DNA of 64,000 nucleotides from Psychrobacillus psychrodurans (lineage in GTDB: Bacteria > Bacillota > Bacilli > Bacillales_A > Planococcaceae): the NCBI RefSeq assembly GCF_027563345.1, contig NZ_JAMKBK010000006.1; one strand, written 5' to 3'. Position 1 is the stretch's first letter. Every line of letters begins with the position of its first letter. Positions 34,916 to 44,472 of this stretch are shown here, piece after piece. The notes under the pieces were generated by a model. It was not told the DNA's origin. It ran no database searches and worked only from the letters and a program-made list of their open reading frames with translations. Both the position numbers and the translations under genes were made by a program.

Positions 34916-35695
34916 TTACTTTCTTGACTTTTGCACTTCCTGTTGCAAGTGATTCCAGATTGCTATAAACTGCTCCGCCATTTCTAAATTCGCACGAACT
35001 TGTTCCATTGTGCGTGGTCTAGGAAGAGGAACTTTTATTTGATCTACTATTTCTCCTGGTTGAGAGCTCATTAGCACTATGCGGTCACTTAATAGCAAAG
35101 CCTCATCAATACTATGCGTTATAAATATCACCGTTTTTTTCGTTTCGGACCAAATAGAAAGTAGTTCCTCCTGTAATATGAATTTGTTTTGTTCATCCAG
35201 TGCAGCAAATGGTTCATCCATTAGTAGTATTTCCGGGTCATTTGCAAATGCCCGCGCAATGCTTATTCGTTGTTTCATACCGCCAGAGAGTTCTTTTGGG
35301 TATAGCTTCGAAAATTTGGAGAGACCGACTTTTTTCAAGTAATAATTGGTTTGCTTTCGAACAAACTCTTTTGGCAAATGTCGCATATTAAGTCCGAACG
35401 CAACATTTTCTTCTACTGTTAACCAAGGAATAACTCCCTTTTCTTGAAAAACCATCGATTGTAGTGGCCGAAAATCTGTATCGGATTCTATATAAAATGT
35501 ACCCGAACTCGGTTGCTCTAGCCCTGCTAGTATTCGCAGTAAAGTTGTTTTCCCACAACCACTCGGGCCAACTATACAGACAAACTCACCTTCTTCTACA
35601 CTTAACGTAATATTTTGTATAGCTGTTACACTATTGTTTTTCTTGTAAAATACTTTCGTTAGGTCATTAATAGAAATCTTCACTGATTGGTCCAT
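34916..35695 (-). CDS. ABC transporter ATP-binding protein (SsuB/TauB-like)
   Basis: 259 residues. Walker A GPSGCGKTT, signature LSGGMKQRISIARA, Walker B ILLMDEPFAALDE and the H-loop ITHSIDEALLLSDR are all intact. Groups with the nitrate/sulfonate/taurine importer ATPases. It starts 4 bp after the permease stop, so the two are translationally linked. Confidence 0.9.
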   Translation of the reverse strand: MDQSVKISINDLTKVFYKKNNSVTAIQNITLSVEEGEFVCIVGPSGCGKTTLLRILAGLEQPSSGTFYIESDTDFRPLQSMVFQEKGVIPWLTVEENVAFGLNMRHLPKEFVRKQTNYYLKKVGLSKFSKLYPKELSGGMKQRISIARAFANDPEILLMDEPFAALDEQNKFILQEELLSIWSETKKTVIFITHSIDEALLLSDRIVLMSSQPGEIVDQIKVPLPRPRTMEQVRANLEMAEQFIAIWNHLQQEVQKSRK

Positions 35696-35699
35696 CTAT

Positions 35700-36521
35700 T
35701 CACCTCCACGGGACAATTTTTCTTTGTACCCCACGTAAGAAAAGAGAAAACAAAAATCCAAAAAAAGAAATGAGTATTAATCCTACAAACATCTCTTTCA
35801 ACATAAATGCTTTATAAGAAGTCCAGATTAAATATCCGATACCTGATGTAGCTCCCATCATCTCCGCTGCAACAATCGTAAGAAGTGCAATCGCCTGCCC
35901 CATTTGAATGCCTTCTAACATAACCGGCAGTGCTCCTGGAAATGCAATTCTGATAAAGAAATCACTTGGACTTGCTCCATAATTTTTGGCCACATCTAAA
36001 TGAACTTTTTCAATATTCAACACACCAGCGACAGTATTAATAACCACTGGGAAAAATACACTACCAGCAATGGTAACAACTTTTGAAAAATCCCCAATAC
36101 CAAAAAGGATGATTATGATTGGAAGTAACGCTAAAGTTGGAATGGGCATAAATGCCATGACAATCGGCGAGATAAAATGACGGATCGGAGCATACAACCC
36201 CATGAGTAGTCCAATGATTATTCCTGGTATTACCCCCAATAAAAATCCAGCAGCTATTCTATATAAAGAGACGGAAATATGTGTCCATAGCATGCCACTT
36301 GTCATTAACTCAAAAAACGTAGAAACAATTGCAGATGGCGGTGGAAAGAACCGTATATCAAGTACACCTGTGCGTGAACAAATTTCCCACAGTAATAGAA
36401 TAAAAATAGGTGAAATAATAGTAAGTAATTGCTTTCCGCGTTCTTTTACCTGTCGCTTCTTCCATTCCTGTTGTTCCATTTCGTAGGGATTGTATAGTTT
36501 GCCCTCTTTTTCTTCGTGCAT
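35700..36521 (-). CDS. ABC transporter permease (SsuC/TauC-like)
   Basis: 273 residues with about six predicted helices. The coupling-loop motif KNYGASPSDFFIRIAFPGALP (about residues 178-198) is typical of this importer class. The first ~35 residues are hydrophilic and cytosolic. It starts at ATG 36521 after GAGGTGG. First gene of the three-gene operon, divergent from the M48 protease gene. Confidence 0.9.
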   Translation of the reverse strand: MHEEKEGKLYNPYEMEQQEWKKRQVKERGKQLLTIISPIFILLLWEICSRTGVLDIRFFPPPSAIVSTFFELMTSGMLWTHISVSLYRIAAGFLLGVIPGIIIGLLMGLYAPIRHFISPIVMAFMPIPTLALLPIIIILFGIGDFSKVVTIAGSVFFPVVINTVAGVLNIEKVHLDVAKNYGASPSDFFIRIAFPGALPVMLEGIQMGQAIALLTIVAAEMMGATSGIGYLIWTSYKAFMLKEMFVGLILISFFGFLFSLFLRGVQRKIVPWR

Positions 36522-36590
36522 TTTTCACCACCTCTTCTAAAAATAATATGACGAAAGAGGAATTTGTGTGAAAGACAGCCCATTTTTAAA

Positions 36591-36619
36591 TTGACTTAAA
36601 ATGTATCGTTTGGTAACTT
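36591..36619 (+). promoter_or_regulatory. SigA-type promoter of the M48-ankyrin gene
   Basis: TTGACT (36591-36596), a 17-bp spacer and TAACTT (36614-36619), 21 bp before the start codon. Confidence 0.5.
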
Positions 36620-36640
36620 TAAAGCAAAAGGAGGAATAAT

Positions 36641-37996
36641 ATGACAGATATACAGTTAAGATCGAGTCGCGAAATTCCATATTTTATTTTATCTATTATA
36701 TTCAGTGTACTCATTTACTTTTTAGCAATCGCTTCAATAATCGGAATAGCTATTTTACTAGCACTTATTTTATTTAGTATTTATGCACTTTACATGTCGT
36801 TGGGTTATATCCGTGCAAATGGAATTCGCATTAGTGAAAAGCAATTTCCGGATGTATATGAAAGAATCGTACATATTTCTCAGGAAATGGGTTTAAAAAA
36901 GGTGCCAGATGTATTCGTGGTTCACTCAGAAGGGGCATTCAATGCTTTTGCAACCCGTTTTTTAGGAAAACATATGGTAGTTCTCTATTCAGAAGTTTTT
37001 GAGCTTGCTAGAGAGCAAGGGAATGCTGAACTCGATTTCATCATTGCTCATGAACTTACACATATAAAACGTAATCACGTTTTAAAAAACACGTTTATCT
37101 TGCCAGCACGTTTAGTGCCTTTCCTATCGCAAGCTTATAGTCGTTCCTGTGAGTATACTTGTGACCGACATGCAGCATTCTTTATACGTGATGGGGCTGC
37201 TGCAAAACGTGGACTAACCATATTGAGTATTGGAAAACAGCTATATAAAGAGGTTAATGAGGATGCTTACTTAGAACAAATCAATACCGAATCGAATGTA
37301 TTTATATGGTTGAGTGAAGTACTGTCATCTCACCCGACTACTCCAAAAAGGGTCCAAGCAGTTGGGCATTTCATGCAAGTAGAGGGCACTCCACTTTATT
37401 ATCCTAATACTTCAAAAATCGCACTTGGTATTGGTGCATTACTAGGTATTTTCATCATTGGATATATAGGAGTCATAGCAGTTATGGTAACTGGTGCAGT
37501 AAAGTATGAAAATTTCTTTACAGGTGACTTGTTGCAAGAAGAAGCGTTATCATCTGAGGCTTCCACTACAGAAACTTCCACACTAGAGAGCACTGCACCT
37601 TTAACAGAGGAATCACTTAATTTGACTCCACTTATGGATGCAGTTCTAGCTGATGATGAAGAAGCAATTCGTGAGCTTGTGGCTAATGGAGTCAACTTAG
37701 AGGAAAGAGATGCAGAAGATACAACTGCTTTACACCATGCCGTTTATTCTGATAATAATGCAATTGCTGAGTTATTATTGATCTCTGGTGCTAACCCAAA
37801 CACAGAAGATCAATACACTAATGCGTTAACAGCTTCGTTTTATTATGAGAATTACGACATGGCAGCACTACTATATAAATATGGTGCTAATCCTGCTGCC
37901 CTTGATCCAGAAGGATATTCAGGCAACAACATAATGGGAGTCAATAGTGATGATGAATTTCTTGATTCACTAAGTGAATTCACTAGTGCTCCATAA
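36641..37996 (+). CDS. M48-family metallopeptidase with C-terminal ankyrin repeats
   Basis: 451 residues. N-terminal membrane segments (about 12-55) precede an HtpX/M48 protease domain with zinc motif HELTH (H137, E138, H141) and a third ligand E171 in CEYTCDRHA. Another membrane segment (about 263-290) and a Ser/Thr/Glu-rich linker follow, then three to four ankyrin repeats (about 325-440: TPLMDAVLADDEEAI, TALHHAVYSDNNAIAEL, NALTASFYYENYDMAAL). Fusing an integral membrane protease to ankyrin repeats is uncommon; the repeats probably bind a substrate or partner. It starts at ATG 36641 after AAGGAGG. Confidence 0.9.
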   Translation: MTDIQLRSSREIPYFILSIIFSVLIYFLAIASIIGIAILLALILFSIYALYMSLGYIRANGIRISEKQFPDVYERIVHISQEMGLKKVPDVFVVHSEGAFNAFATRFLGKHMVVLYSEVFELAREQGNAELDFIIAHELTHIKRNHVLKNTFILPARLVPFLSQAYSRSCEYTCDRHAAFFIRDGAAAKRGLTILSIGKQLYKEVNEDAYLEQINTESNVFIWLSEVLSSHPTTPKRVQAVGHFMQVEGTPLYYPNTSKIALGIGALLGIFIIGYIGVIAVMVTGAVKYENFFTGDLLQEEALSSEASTTETSTLESTAPLTEESLNLTPLMDAVLADDEEAIRELVANGVNLEERDAEDTTALHHAVYSDNNAIAELLLISGANPNTEDQYTNALTASFYYENYDMAALLYKYGANPAALDPEGYSGNNIMGVNSDDEFLDSLSEFTSAP

Positions 37997-38003
37997 TTGT
38001 AGG

Positions 38004-38310
38004 CACCAAATTAAAGAGTAATATTATGATATAAACTCATGCCTAAGTAAAAAGCAGGCTCCCGACGATACGTTTCGGGAGTCTGCTCTATTTATATATT
38101 GAATCAATTCATAAAAAGATAATTAGTAATAAACTCTGTTGATTTATGCTCCAAAGTACTTTCATGTCGCTACCTAGCGCTTCTGTTAAAAAGTAGGATG
38201 TTCATATCGGTTATAGACTTGTAATAACATTTGACTTTAAAAACGCTATTAATATATATACGAAGACAAAAGCATATTTTTAAGAAGTAATTTTAGGTGA
38301 GTTGTTCATA
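38004..38310. other. 307-bp convergent spacer with one terminator
   Basis: The only clear element is a hairpin at 38053-38087 (AGCAGGCTCCCGA with TCGGGAGTCTGCT, followed by CTATTTATA) that ends the M48 gene. The remaining sequence is AT-rich with no recognised gene or site. Confidence 0.6.
38053..38087 (+). terminator. terminator of the M48-ankyrin gene
   Basis: A 13-bp stem with one G-T step, AGCAGGCTCCCGA with TCGGGAGTCTGCT, and a 9-nt loop. Confidence 0.85.
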
Positions 38311-39864
38311 CTAAACTTGCATATAGATATCATTCGCCTCGTAGACTTCCACACAGTTTCTACCTTTATGTTTTGCAGCATATAAAGCCTGATCGGCTTG
38401 TCGAATAAGTTGTTGGACAGAATATCTATCCTCTCCCGCTGACATTTGAACATAGGATACCCCAAAACTTGAAGTTACAAGAATTTCTCTTTCATTAAAG
38501 GTCGTAAAACTTTCTTCTATCGCTTGTCGAATTCTATTCGCTCTAGATGTAGCCTCCATTAGAGTGGTTTCTGGCATGCATATAATGAATTCTTCCCCTC
38601 CGTAACGCCCCATAAAGTCTGTTACTCGTAATTCTTCCTTAGTAATGCTTGTAATATGGGTCAATACTATATCCCCTGCCTCATGACCAAATGTGTCATT
38701 TACCCTTTTAAAATGATCGATGTCAAACAATATAATGGATACAACCCCACCGTCGGCCATTAAGTCATCAAATATCATTTCAGATTTTCTCATAAAGAAC
38801 GTGCGATTATACAACTGTGTCAAGCCATCTAAACTTGCTAATTGCTTTAACTTTTCTTCCATTCGCACTTTTTCAGTAACATCGACAAAGGTAACAATTT
38901 TGCCCACATGTAATCCACTTTTATTCTCAACTTTGGAAAAATTAATCCGGAAGTGTGTAACGCCTGATTCTAGAGAACTGGTGTAATCGCACTCCTGCTC
39001 CTCTTCTAACATTTCTGCAAGTAAGGGATTTTGAATAAGAACTTCATCAACTGGTTTACCGATATGATTCGAGCTCATAGTAGGGATAACATTTAATACG
39101 GCTTTATTGTAGTCAACTATCACCCGATTTTGATTTAACACAATCACGCCTTCCTTCAAACTTTCAAATACACTTTCCCTAGCAATCGGTGCCACATTGA
39201 ACATCTGTAAGTTTAAAAGGGCCACACCGTGGAACATAAAAGTGACACTTAATGAAACTGGCCCAAGATCAATGCCATTGCTCCAACCCTTTAGATAAAA
39301 GTAATTTGCTATGATTGGAGTGAGCAAGCCTGCTACCATCAATAGAATTTGCATACGAAACATAAATAAAGATTTTCGAAATTCCCTTAGCAATATCAGA
39401 ACGGACATTGTTAAACATACAAACAGGAAAATGGCATGAACATAAAACCATGGACCCCACTCTAAATCTAGTAGTGGCAAAGGCCCATTCTTATCCAACT
39501 TTATCGTTCTGTAATAAAAATGATGAAGTTCATTTGTTTGCACCATAAATATTGTAGTGAGGGGAATGACAAAAAGAGCATAATTCCACGTCTTTATTTT
39601 ATGCCCTACATACTCCATACACATGAATAGGACAAATATTGGTATAAGTGGCATGACGAGATACTCGATACCAAGCCAAAACTTCATTTGTTTTAAGGAT
39701 GTACTTGCTAATTCAAAGGCATAAGCAAAGGTGAAGATTGATGATAATAATGTAACTACAATGTACGACTTTGCACCAGGAGCATCTTTAGCTTTTACTC
39801 GAATGTACAAGCTAAGAAATAAACTTATTGTGCCCGCCAATATAACTATCAGAATATATGACAA
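38311..39864 (-). CDS. diguanylate cyclase with 7TM sensor and PAS domain
   Basis: 517 residues. Seven hydrophobic segments fill residues about 5-215, the N-terminal 7TM module of sensor kinases. A PAS-like domain (about 225-335, LNQNRVIVDYNKAV) links to a GGDEF domain (about 345-515). The active site GGEEF at about 421-425 is intact, and RVTD lies five residues upstream, the product-inhibition I-site. It should make c-di-GMP from GTP under feedback control, with a membrane signal setting the rate. Monocistronic; no phosphodiesterase partner nearby. Confidence 0.9.
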   Translation of the reverse strand: MSYILIVILAGTISLFLSLYIRVKAKDAPGAKSYIVVTLLSSIFTFAYAFELASTSLKQMKFWLGIEYLVMPLIPIFVLFMCMEYVGHKIKTWNYALFVIPLTTIFMVQTNELHHFYYRTIKLDKNGPLPLLDLEWGPWFYVHAIFLFVCLTMSVLILLREFRKSLFMFRMQILLMVAGLLTPIIANYFYLKGWSNGIDLGPVSLSVTFMFHGVALLNLQMFNVAPIARESVFESLKEGVIVLNQNRVIVDYNKAVLNVIPTMSSNHIGKPVDEVLIQNPLLAEMLEEEQECDYTSSLESGVTHFRINFSKVENKSGLHVGKIVTFVDVTEKVRMEEKLKQLASLDGLTQLYNRTFFMRKSEMIFDDLMADGGVVSIILFDIDHFKRVNDTFGHEAGDIVLTHITSITKEELRVTDFMGRYGGEEFIICMPETTLMEATSRANRIRQAIEESFTTFNEREILVTSSFGVSYVQMSAGEDRYSVQQLIRQADQALYAAKHKGRNCVEVYEANDIYMQV

Positions 39865-39937
39865 GTATATTTCTCCATTCCCAATTATTTCATTTTTTAA
39901 TACTTATTATATAGTAAATTATTGTCTTATGACTAGA

Positions 39938-40020
39938 TAGCCCCGCAGCGTTGATGGCTACTCACTTCTCGATATGTTCCCGCTGGATTCGCCGCCTACC
40001 ACTCCAATCAACGGGACCGC
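39938..40020. repeat. GC-rich dispersed repeat with inverted ends
   Basis: CGTTGAT (39949-39955) and ATCAACG (40007-40013) flank a GC-rich core with CCCGCTGGATTCGCCGCC. Same style as the elements near 4625-4706 and 21497-21612. No reading frame. Confidence 0.5.
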
Positions 40021-40099
40021 TTTTATAAAAAGAATATTAAATTACGATATTAAATAAACATTCGTATTTTTAAATGAAACAAGTAATTTTGAAATTGAT

Positions 40100-43000
40100 T
40101 CATTTAAAAACAAATTTTGTTCGACTATAGCCTTCTTTTTGTTTCTCAACTTCTAAAATGGCTGGAATAGCAGCTTTTAGCTCTGCCACATGGGAGATGA
40201 CACCAATCATACGACCAGACTTTTGTAAGTCGATCAATGTATCAATTGCTTTGTTTAGAGACTCTTCATCGAGAGATCCGAAGCCTTCATCGATGAACAT
40301 TGTCTCGATACGTATATTCCCTTGGAAGCTTTGGATGACATCTGCCATTCCCAGTGCAAGACATAATGAGGCATTAAACTTCTCTCCGCCTGACAGTGTT
40401 TTTACGTCTCGTTTTTGACCCGTATATGCATCGTATACATCTAACCCCAGACCACTTTGTTTCCCATGTGTTTCTTGTCTGTCACTTCGTAGCAATTGGA
40501 ATTGACCACTCGACATATGTTTTAATCGTTCGTTTGCAGCTTGGACAATTTGCTCCAAATACTCAATTTGCACATATCGTTCAAATGATATTTTCAGCTG
40601 ATTATGTCCTCTTAATATGTCATAAAGGTCCATAATTCGATGAACTTGTTCCTCTAATAGTGTGATCCTTTCACTAGTTGAGGTAATCTTTTCTTCTATT
40701 TCTCTTCCCGCTTTTTCGTATTCCTTTGTACTATTACATTCTGCTAAAGCAAGCTCATATACTTCTTTTAACTGATGCAACTCTTCCTCGAGAGGTCCCA
40801 GATCCACTTTTGTTTTGTTTTCAAGTTGGACTTTTCCTTCTCTTACTTGTTCTGTTACTGTATGAAGCTGTTGTCTATACTCGTTACATTGAATTTTCAA
40901 GAATGACCGATCCGATTCAGGTAGCTTCGCAGACATATATGCTTCCACTGTTTCAAAGGATGCCTTGTTTAAGGCTTTATGAAACTGCTCTTGAGCTTTT
41001 TCTCGTTTTAGTTCAGTTTCTTGTAAAGACACTTTTGAATGCTCAAGTACCAACTGGGCTTTTGTATTTAATTCTTGGGCAATTTTCATCTTGTTTTGTA
41101 CTTCTTCCCACGCTTGCTCGAATAAATCTTTTTGTTTCTTCGCCTGAGTGATTTCTACTTTTAAATGCTGTAGGGTTGGTATATGGCTAGGTATTGTATC
41201 TAACTTTGATGCATACACAGCTTTTGCTTGCTTCGCTTGGCTACACTTCTCTCTGTATAATGTATCGACATCTAACTTTTCCTGTTCTAGCTTTTCAACT
41301 TCGGCTAAAGCATCTTTATAAGATTGTTTCAATGAAGACAATGTTTCTTTTTCTAGACGAAGTTGTTGAACTTCTCTTTGCATATCTAGTAGATCCGTTT
41401 CTACCTGCTCCACTAATCCAGCATCTACTTCATATTCCTCTAACTGAACGAGTACTTTTTGTATTTGCGCTTCCGCTGTCTCTTTTTTTGCTTTATAGGT
41501 TAATAGTGTAGATTCTTCCTTATTAAGTGTTGCCTTCGCTAAGCGAAGCTCACTTTCTTCTACCTTACGCTCTCCTGTTGCAACATGTGAATCTATATGA
41601 TTCTTACTTCCACATACTGGACAGGGTTCTCCCATTACTAGCTTAGATGCTAGTATACTTGCCTGACTTCCTATCCATTTTTGTTCAATGACATCATATG
41701 TTTCTTTACATTGCTCGAACTTGTTTTGCTGTTTTATTTCCTCCGTAATAAGTATATTTAGTTGCTGATCAACCACCTTATATTCTTGCAGCTTACTGTG
41801 CTGTGTTTGTAGCAAAGCAAGCTGTTGTCCTTTGTTGTCTAAAGATTCAACACGTTCTTCTAACATCTCTATTTGATGCTTTTGTTGCTTACTAGCTTCT
41901 TTTTGACCTTGAAGACTTGCAGTGATTATCTCAAGCTGTTGTTCCAACTGTTCATTATTTTTTTCTAAACTTAAAAGCTCAGTTTTTTTAATCTCTAAAT
42001 CTTCAAATATAGGTAATAATCCGCTTAAGTGAATAACTGTCTCTATATTTTTTTCACGAATTTCCTTATTTTTAGATTCTTTTATAAAGACAGCTTCTAC
42101 TTGCTGCAAATTGTCTTCTGCAGCAACCTTTTCTATTTTCGATTTCTCAAATAAATTCTGTTTCCCTTTTACATCTAGCTCAAGCTCATTAAAATAACTT
42201 TCGACGGGCTCTATATTGCTTGCAAGGTCAGCAAAATCTAATTGTTGCTGTTTCTGTATGAATTCTTCTTTACGTGCCTCCAGGTCTGCTAGCTGCTGCA
42301 CCTTTGCTTCTAACTCATTGAAGCGGTCATTTACCATCTTAGATTCATGGTAAGACTTTTGTTTGTTTATATGTTTTTCATAAGCTTCTTCACACTTACG
42401 TTCGTCTAGTGTGATTTTCTCTTCATAAAAGTTAGTCTCTTCTTTTAATGCTTCCACTAATTGAAAAATATTAAAGTTATCTTCTTCTATTATTTGAAAA
42501 AGATTTGACTCTCGCTTTGGAAATGAAGCAATAATTTTTTCCGTGAAATTTTCCTGCGTTAATTGTTCTGTTTTAAGTTCCGCCTCTGCAACTACCTTTT
42601 TCTCTTTTAGCTTTTCATGAATCATTTTGTATGGTTCTGTTTTAAAAATCTTGCGTAATATTGCTTCTTTGTTTTCTGTCGTAGAGGTTAATAGTTTTCT
42701 AAATTCGCCCTGGGGTAACATGACAATCTGACTGAACTGATCTAAAGTCAATCCAATGGTTTCTTCTACCTTTTTATTAATCTCCGATACGATCTGTCGT
42801 TCTACAGCTGGTATTTCTCTTGTTCCTTGTATCTCAAAAAATTCGTATCTTTCACCTGTTGCACTTTTATTGCCTTTTTTCACATGAGGTAGCTGTCGCA
42901 AAATACGGTAACGTCGATTATGAATCTCAAAAATCAACTCAACAGAAGTATGTGTATCGTCTGTTGCGAAATCGCTTCGCATCATTTTCGTATCGCGGCG

Positions 43001-43180
43001 ATCCTCTCCGCTTCCGGCACCGTAAAGCGCGAAACAAATCCCATCAAATATAGTCGTTTTTCCAGCCCCAGTTGCTCCAGAAATAACAAAAAGCTGATTT
43101 TCTTTTAGCTCTGTAAAATCAATCGTTTCGGTAAGTTTGTATGGTCCAAAGGCACTCATTTTCAGTTGAATTGGTTTCAA
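40100..43180 (-). CDS. sbcC: exonuclease subunit SbcC
   Basis: 1026 residues, an SMC-like ATPase. Walker A (GATGAGKTT, about residues 34-42) and, at the far end, signature LSGGEKFNASL and Walker B MFIDEGFGSLD form the head. Two long coiled coils (about 180-500 and 540-850) are hinged by the zinc hook CPVCG near residue 520. With SbcD it cleaves hairpins and protein-blocked DNA ends. It starts at ATG 43180, overlapping sbcD by 4 bp. Confidence 0.97.
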   Translation of the reverse strand: MKPIQLKMSAFGPYKLTETIDFTELKENQLFVISGATGAGKTTIFDGICFALYGAGSGEDRRDTKMMRSDFATDDTHTSVELIFEIHNRRYRILRQLPHVKKGNKSATGERYEFFEIQGTREIPAVERQIVSEINKKVEETIGLTLDQFSQIVMLPQGEFRKLLTSTTENKEAILRKIFKTEPYKMIHEKLKEKKVVAEAELKTEQLTQENFTEKIIASFPKRESNLFQIIEEDNFNIFQLVEALKEETNFYEEKITLDERKCEEAYEKHINKQKSYHESKMVNDRFNELEAKVQQLADLEARKEEFIQKQQQLDFADLASNIEPVESYFNELELDVKGKQNLFEKSKIEKVAAEDNLQQVEAVFIKESKNKEIREKNIETVIHLSGLLPIFEDLEIKKTELLSLEKNNEQLEQQLEIITASLQGQKEASKQQKHQIEMLEERVESLDNKGQQLALLQTQHSKLQEYKVVDQQLNILITEEIKQQNKFEQCKETYDVIEQKWIGSQASILASKLVMGEPCPVCGSKNHIDSHVATGERKVEESELRLAKATLNKEESTLLTYKAKKETAEAQIQKVLVQLEEYEVDAGLVEQVETDLLDMQREVQQLRLEKETLSSLKQSYKDALAEVEKLEQEKLDVDTLYREKCSQAKQAKAVYASKLDTIPSHIPTLQHLKVEITQAKKQKDLFEQAWEEVQNKMKIAQELNTKAQLVLEHSKVSLQETELKREKAQEQFHKALNKASFETVEAYMSAKLPESDRSFLKIQCNEYRQQLHTVTEQVREGKVQLENKTKVDLGPLEEELHQLKEVYELALAECNSTKEYEKAGREIEEKITSTSERITLLEEQVHRIMDLYDILRGHNQLKISFERYVQIEYLEQIVQAANERLKHMSSGQFQLLRSDRQETHGKQSGLGLDVYDAYTGQKRDVKTLSGGEKFNASLCLALGMADVIQSFQGNIRIETMFIDEGFGSLDEESLNKAIDTLIDLQKSGRMIGVISHVAELKAAIPAILEVEKQKEGYSRTKFVFK

Positions 43181-44340
43181 TTAATTTTTCCTCCTTCCCG
43201 CTCTTCCTGTGCTAATAGAGTTAATACTTCTTTAAAAATTTGTTCAGTTTCTTCAGACGCTTCTTTTCCACTGACCTCGGTGTAAAACGAACGAAATAAT
43301 GTGAATTCATCCTTTTTCGTCCTTCCAACTTCTTGTTCTTTTGACAAACCCATTAATTGGAAAGATTTTCGTTCCACATGCATGGCGTTAGGATAGACTG
43401 TTCGTATTTGCTCCATCGGAGATAGAATTGGCGTATCGTCTAATAGTTTTACAAACACATAGTCTTCACTAACTGTTTGTTTTAAAATATCCTGCAGGAA
43501 TCCCTCTACTGTCCGCATATCTCGAGTAGGTTCAAGTAGTCGTTTTTCCACAGTCGTTTTTCCTTTTCCATCTATCTCCACGATCAAAAAGCCTTTTTTA
43601 TGGTGTTCCTCCGAAATTGAATATTTCAACGGGGAACCCGAATATCGAATTGTTTCATTTAATACGTAGTGAGCTTGGTGTAAATGTCCTAGAGCTGTGT
43701 AATGAAAAGGTTCGAATAGATTTGCATCTACATATTCTGCTCCACCTATAGCTAAAGGTCGTTCAGAATCACTTGTATTTTCCTCTTCTTGACCATGAGG
43801 AGTCACGAATGCATGTCCTATAAACACATGCCTTTTCGTTTTGTCCATTGTCTCTTCTATTGATTCTATTATTTTTTTCATGGCCTGGTTATGTGTAATA
43901 ATTGTCTCTTCTTCCAATTGGTATCGAACTTGCGAAGGATCTGCGTATGGTACAAGGTGGAAATGCACTTCTCCGTATGTATCATTTAAAATGATAGTCT
44001 GCATATTTCGACTTAATTGACCCACAATATGTAAGCCTGTTTCTTTCATGAGCTTACTACCAAAGTTCAAGCGACCAGGACTATCATGATTTCCTGCAAT
44101 CGTTAATAAGGGGGTTTTGCGCTTTAACACAATCTCTGCAAACATTTCATCTAGTAGATGCACTGCTTCCGTTGGGGGGACAGCTCGATCGTATAAATCC
44201 CCCGCAATAATCACTGCATCTGGTTTTTCAATATCGATTGCTTCGAGAAATTGTTGTAATACAATGCGTTGATCGTTGGTCATATATACACCTTGCACTA
44301 ATTTACCAAGATGCCAATCTGCTGTATGGAAAAATTTCAA
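43177..44340 (-). CDS. sbcD: exonuclease subunit SbcD
   Basis: 387 residues. Metallophosphoesterase motifs in order: TADWHLG, AGDLYDRA, AGNHDS, GHAF and GHLHQAH, which coordinate two Mn2+ ions. A C-terminal capping region (about 290-387) follows. It is the nuclease partner of SbcC in the same operon. The upstream spacer to putP carries no obvious SOS box. Confidence 0.97.
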   Translation of the reverse strand: MKFFHTADWHLGKLVQGVYMTNDQRIVLQQFLEAIDIEKPDAVIIAGDLYDRAVPPTEAVHLLDEMFAEIVLKRKTPLLTIAGNHDSPGRLNFGSKLMKETGLHIVGQLSRNMQTIILNDTYGEVHFHLVPYADPSQVRYQLEEETIITHNQAMKKIIESIEETMDKTKRHVFIGHAFVTPHGQEEENTSDSERPLAIGGAEYVDANLFEPFHYTALGHLHQAHYVLNETIRYSGSPLKYSISEEHHKKGFLIVEIDGKGKTTVEKRLLEPTRDMRTVEGFLQDILKQTVSEDYVFVKLLDDTPILSPMEQIRTVYPNAMHVERKSFQLMGLSKEQEVGRTKKDEFTLFRSFYTEVSGKEASEETEQIFKEVLTLLAQEEREGGKIN

Positions 44341-44472
44341 AGATATACACTCCTTTTTTAAATAGGCTTATTTCATCATTCTAAATTAATAGTAAATTGT
44401 GGGTATTGCAAAATATTTAATGCACCTTAAATCTTACCGTGTTATGATAACAATCGGGAGGAGGATGTTAAC

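Noticed and set aside
36522..36640. TPP or other riboswitch upstream of the SsuABC-like operon
   Set aside because: The leader is only about 100 bp and lacks the conserved aptamer words; substrate left open.
38280..38465. 61-residue minus-strand frame at the end of the GGDEF gene
   Set aside because: Overlaps the true C-terminus of the cyclase in another frame.
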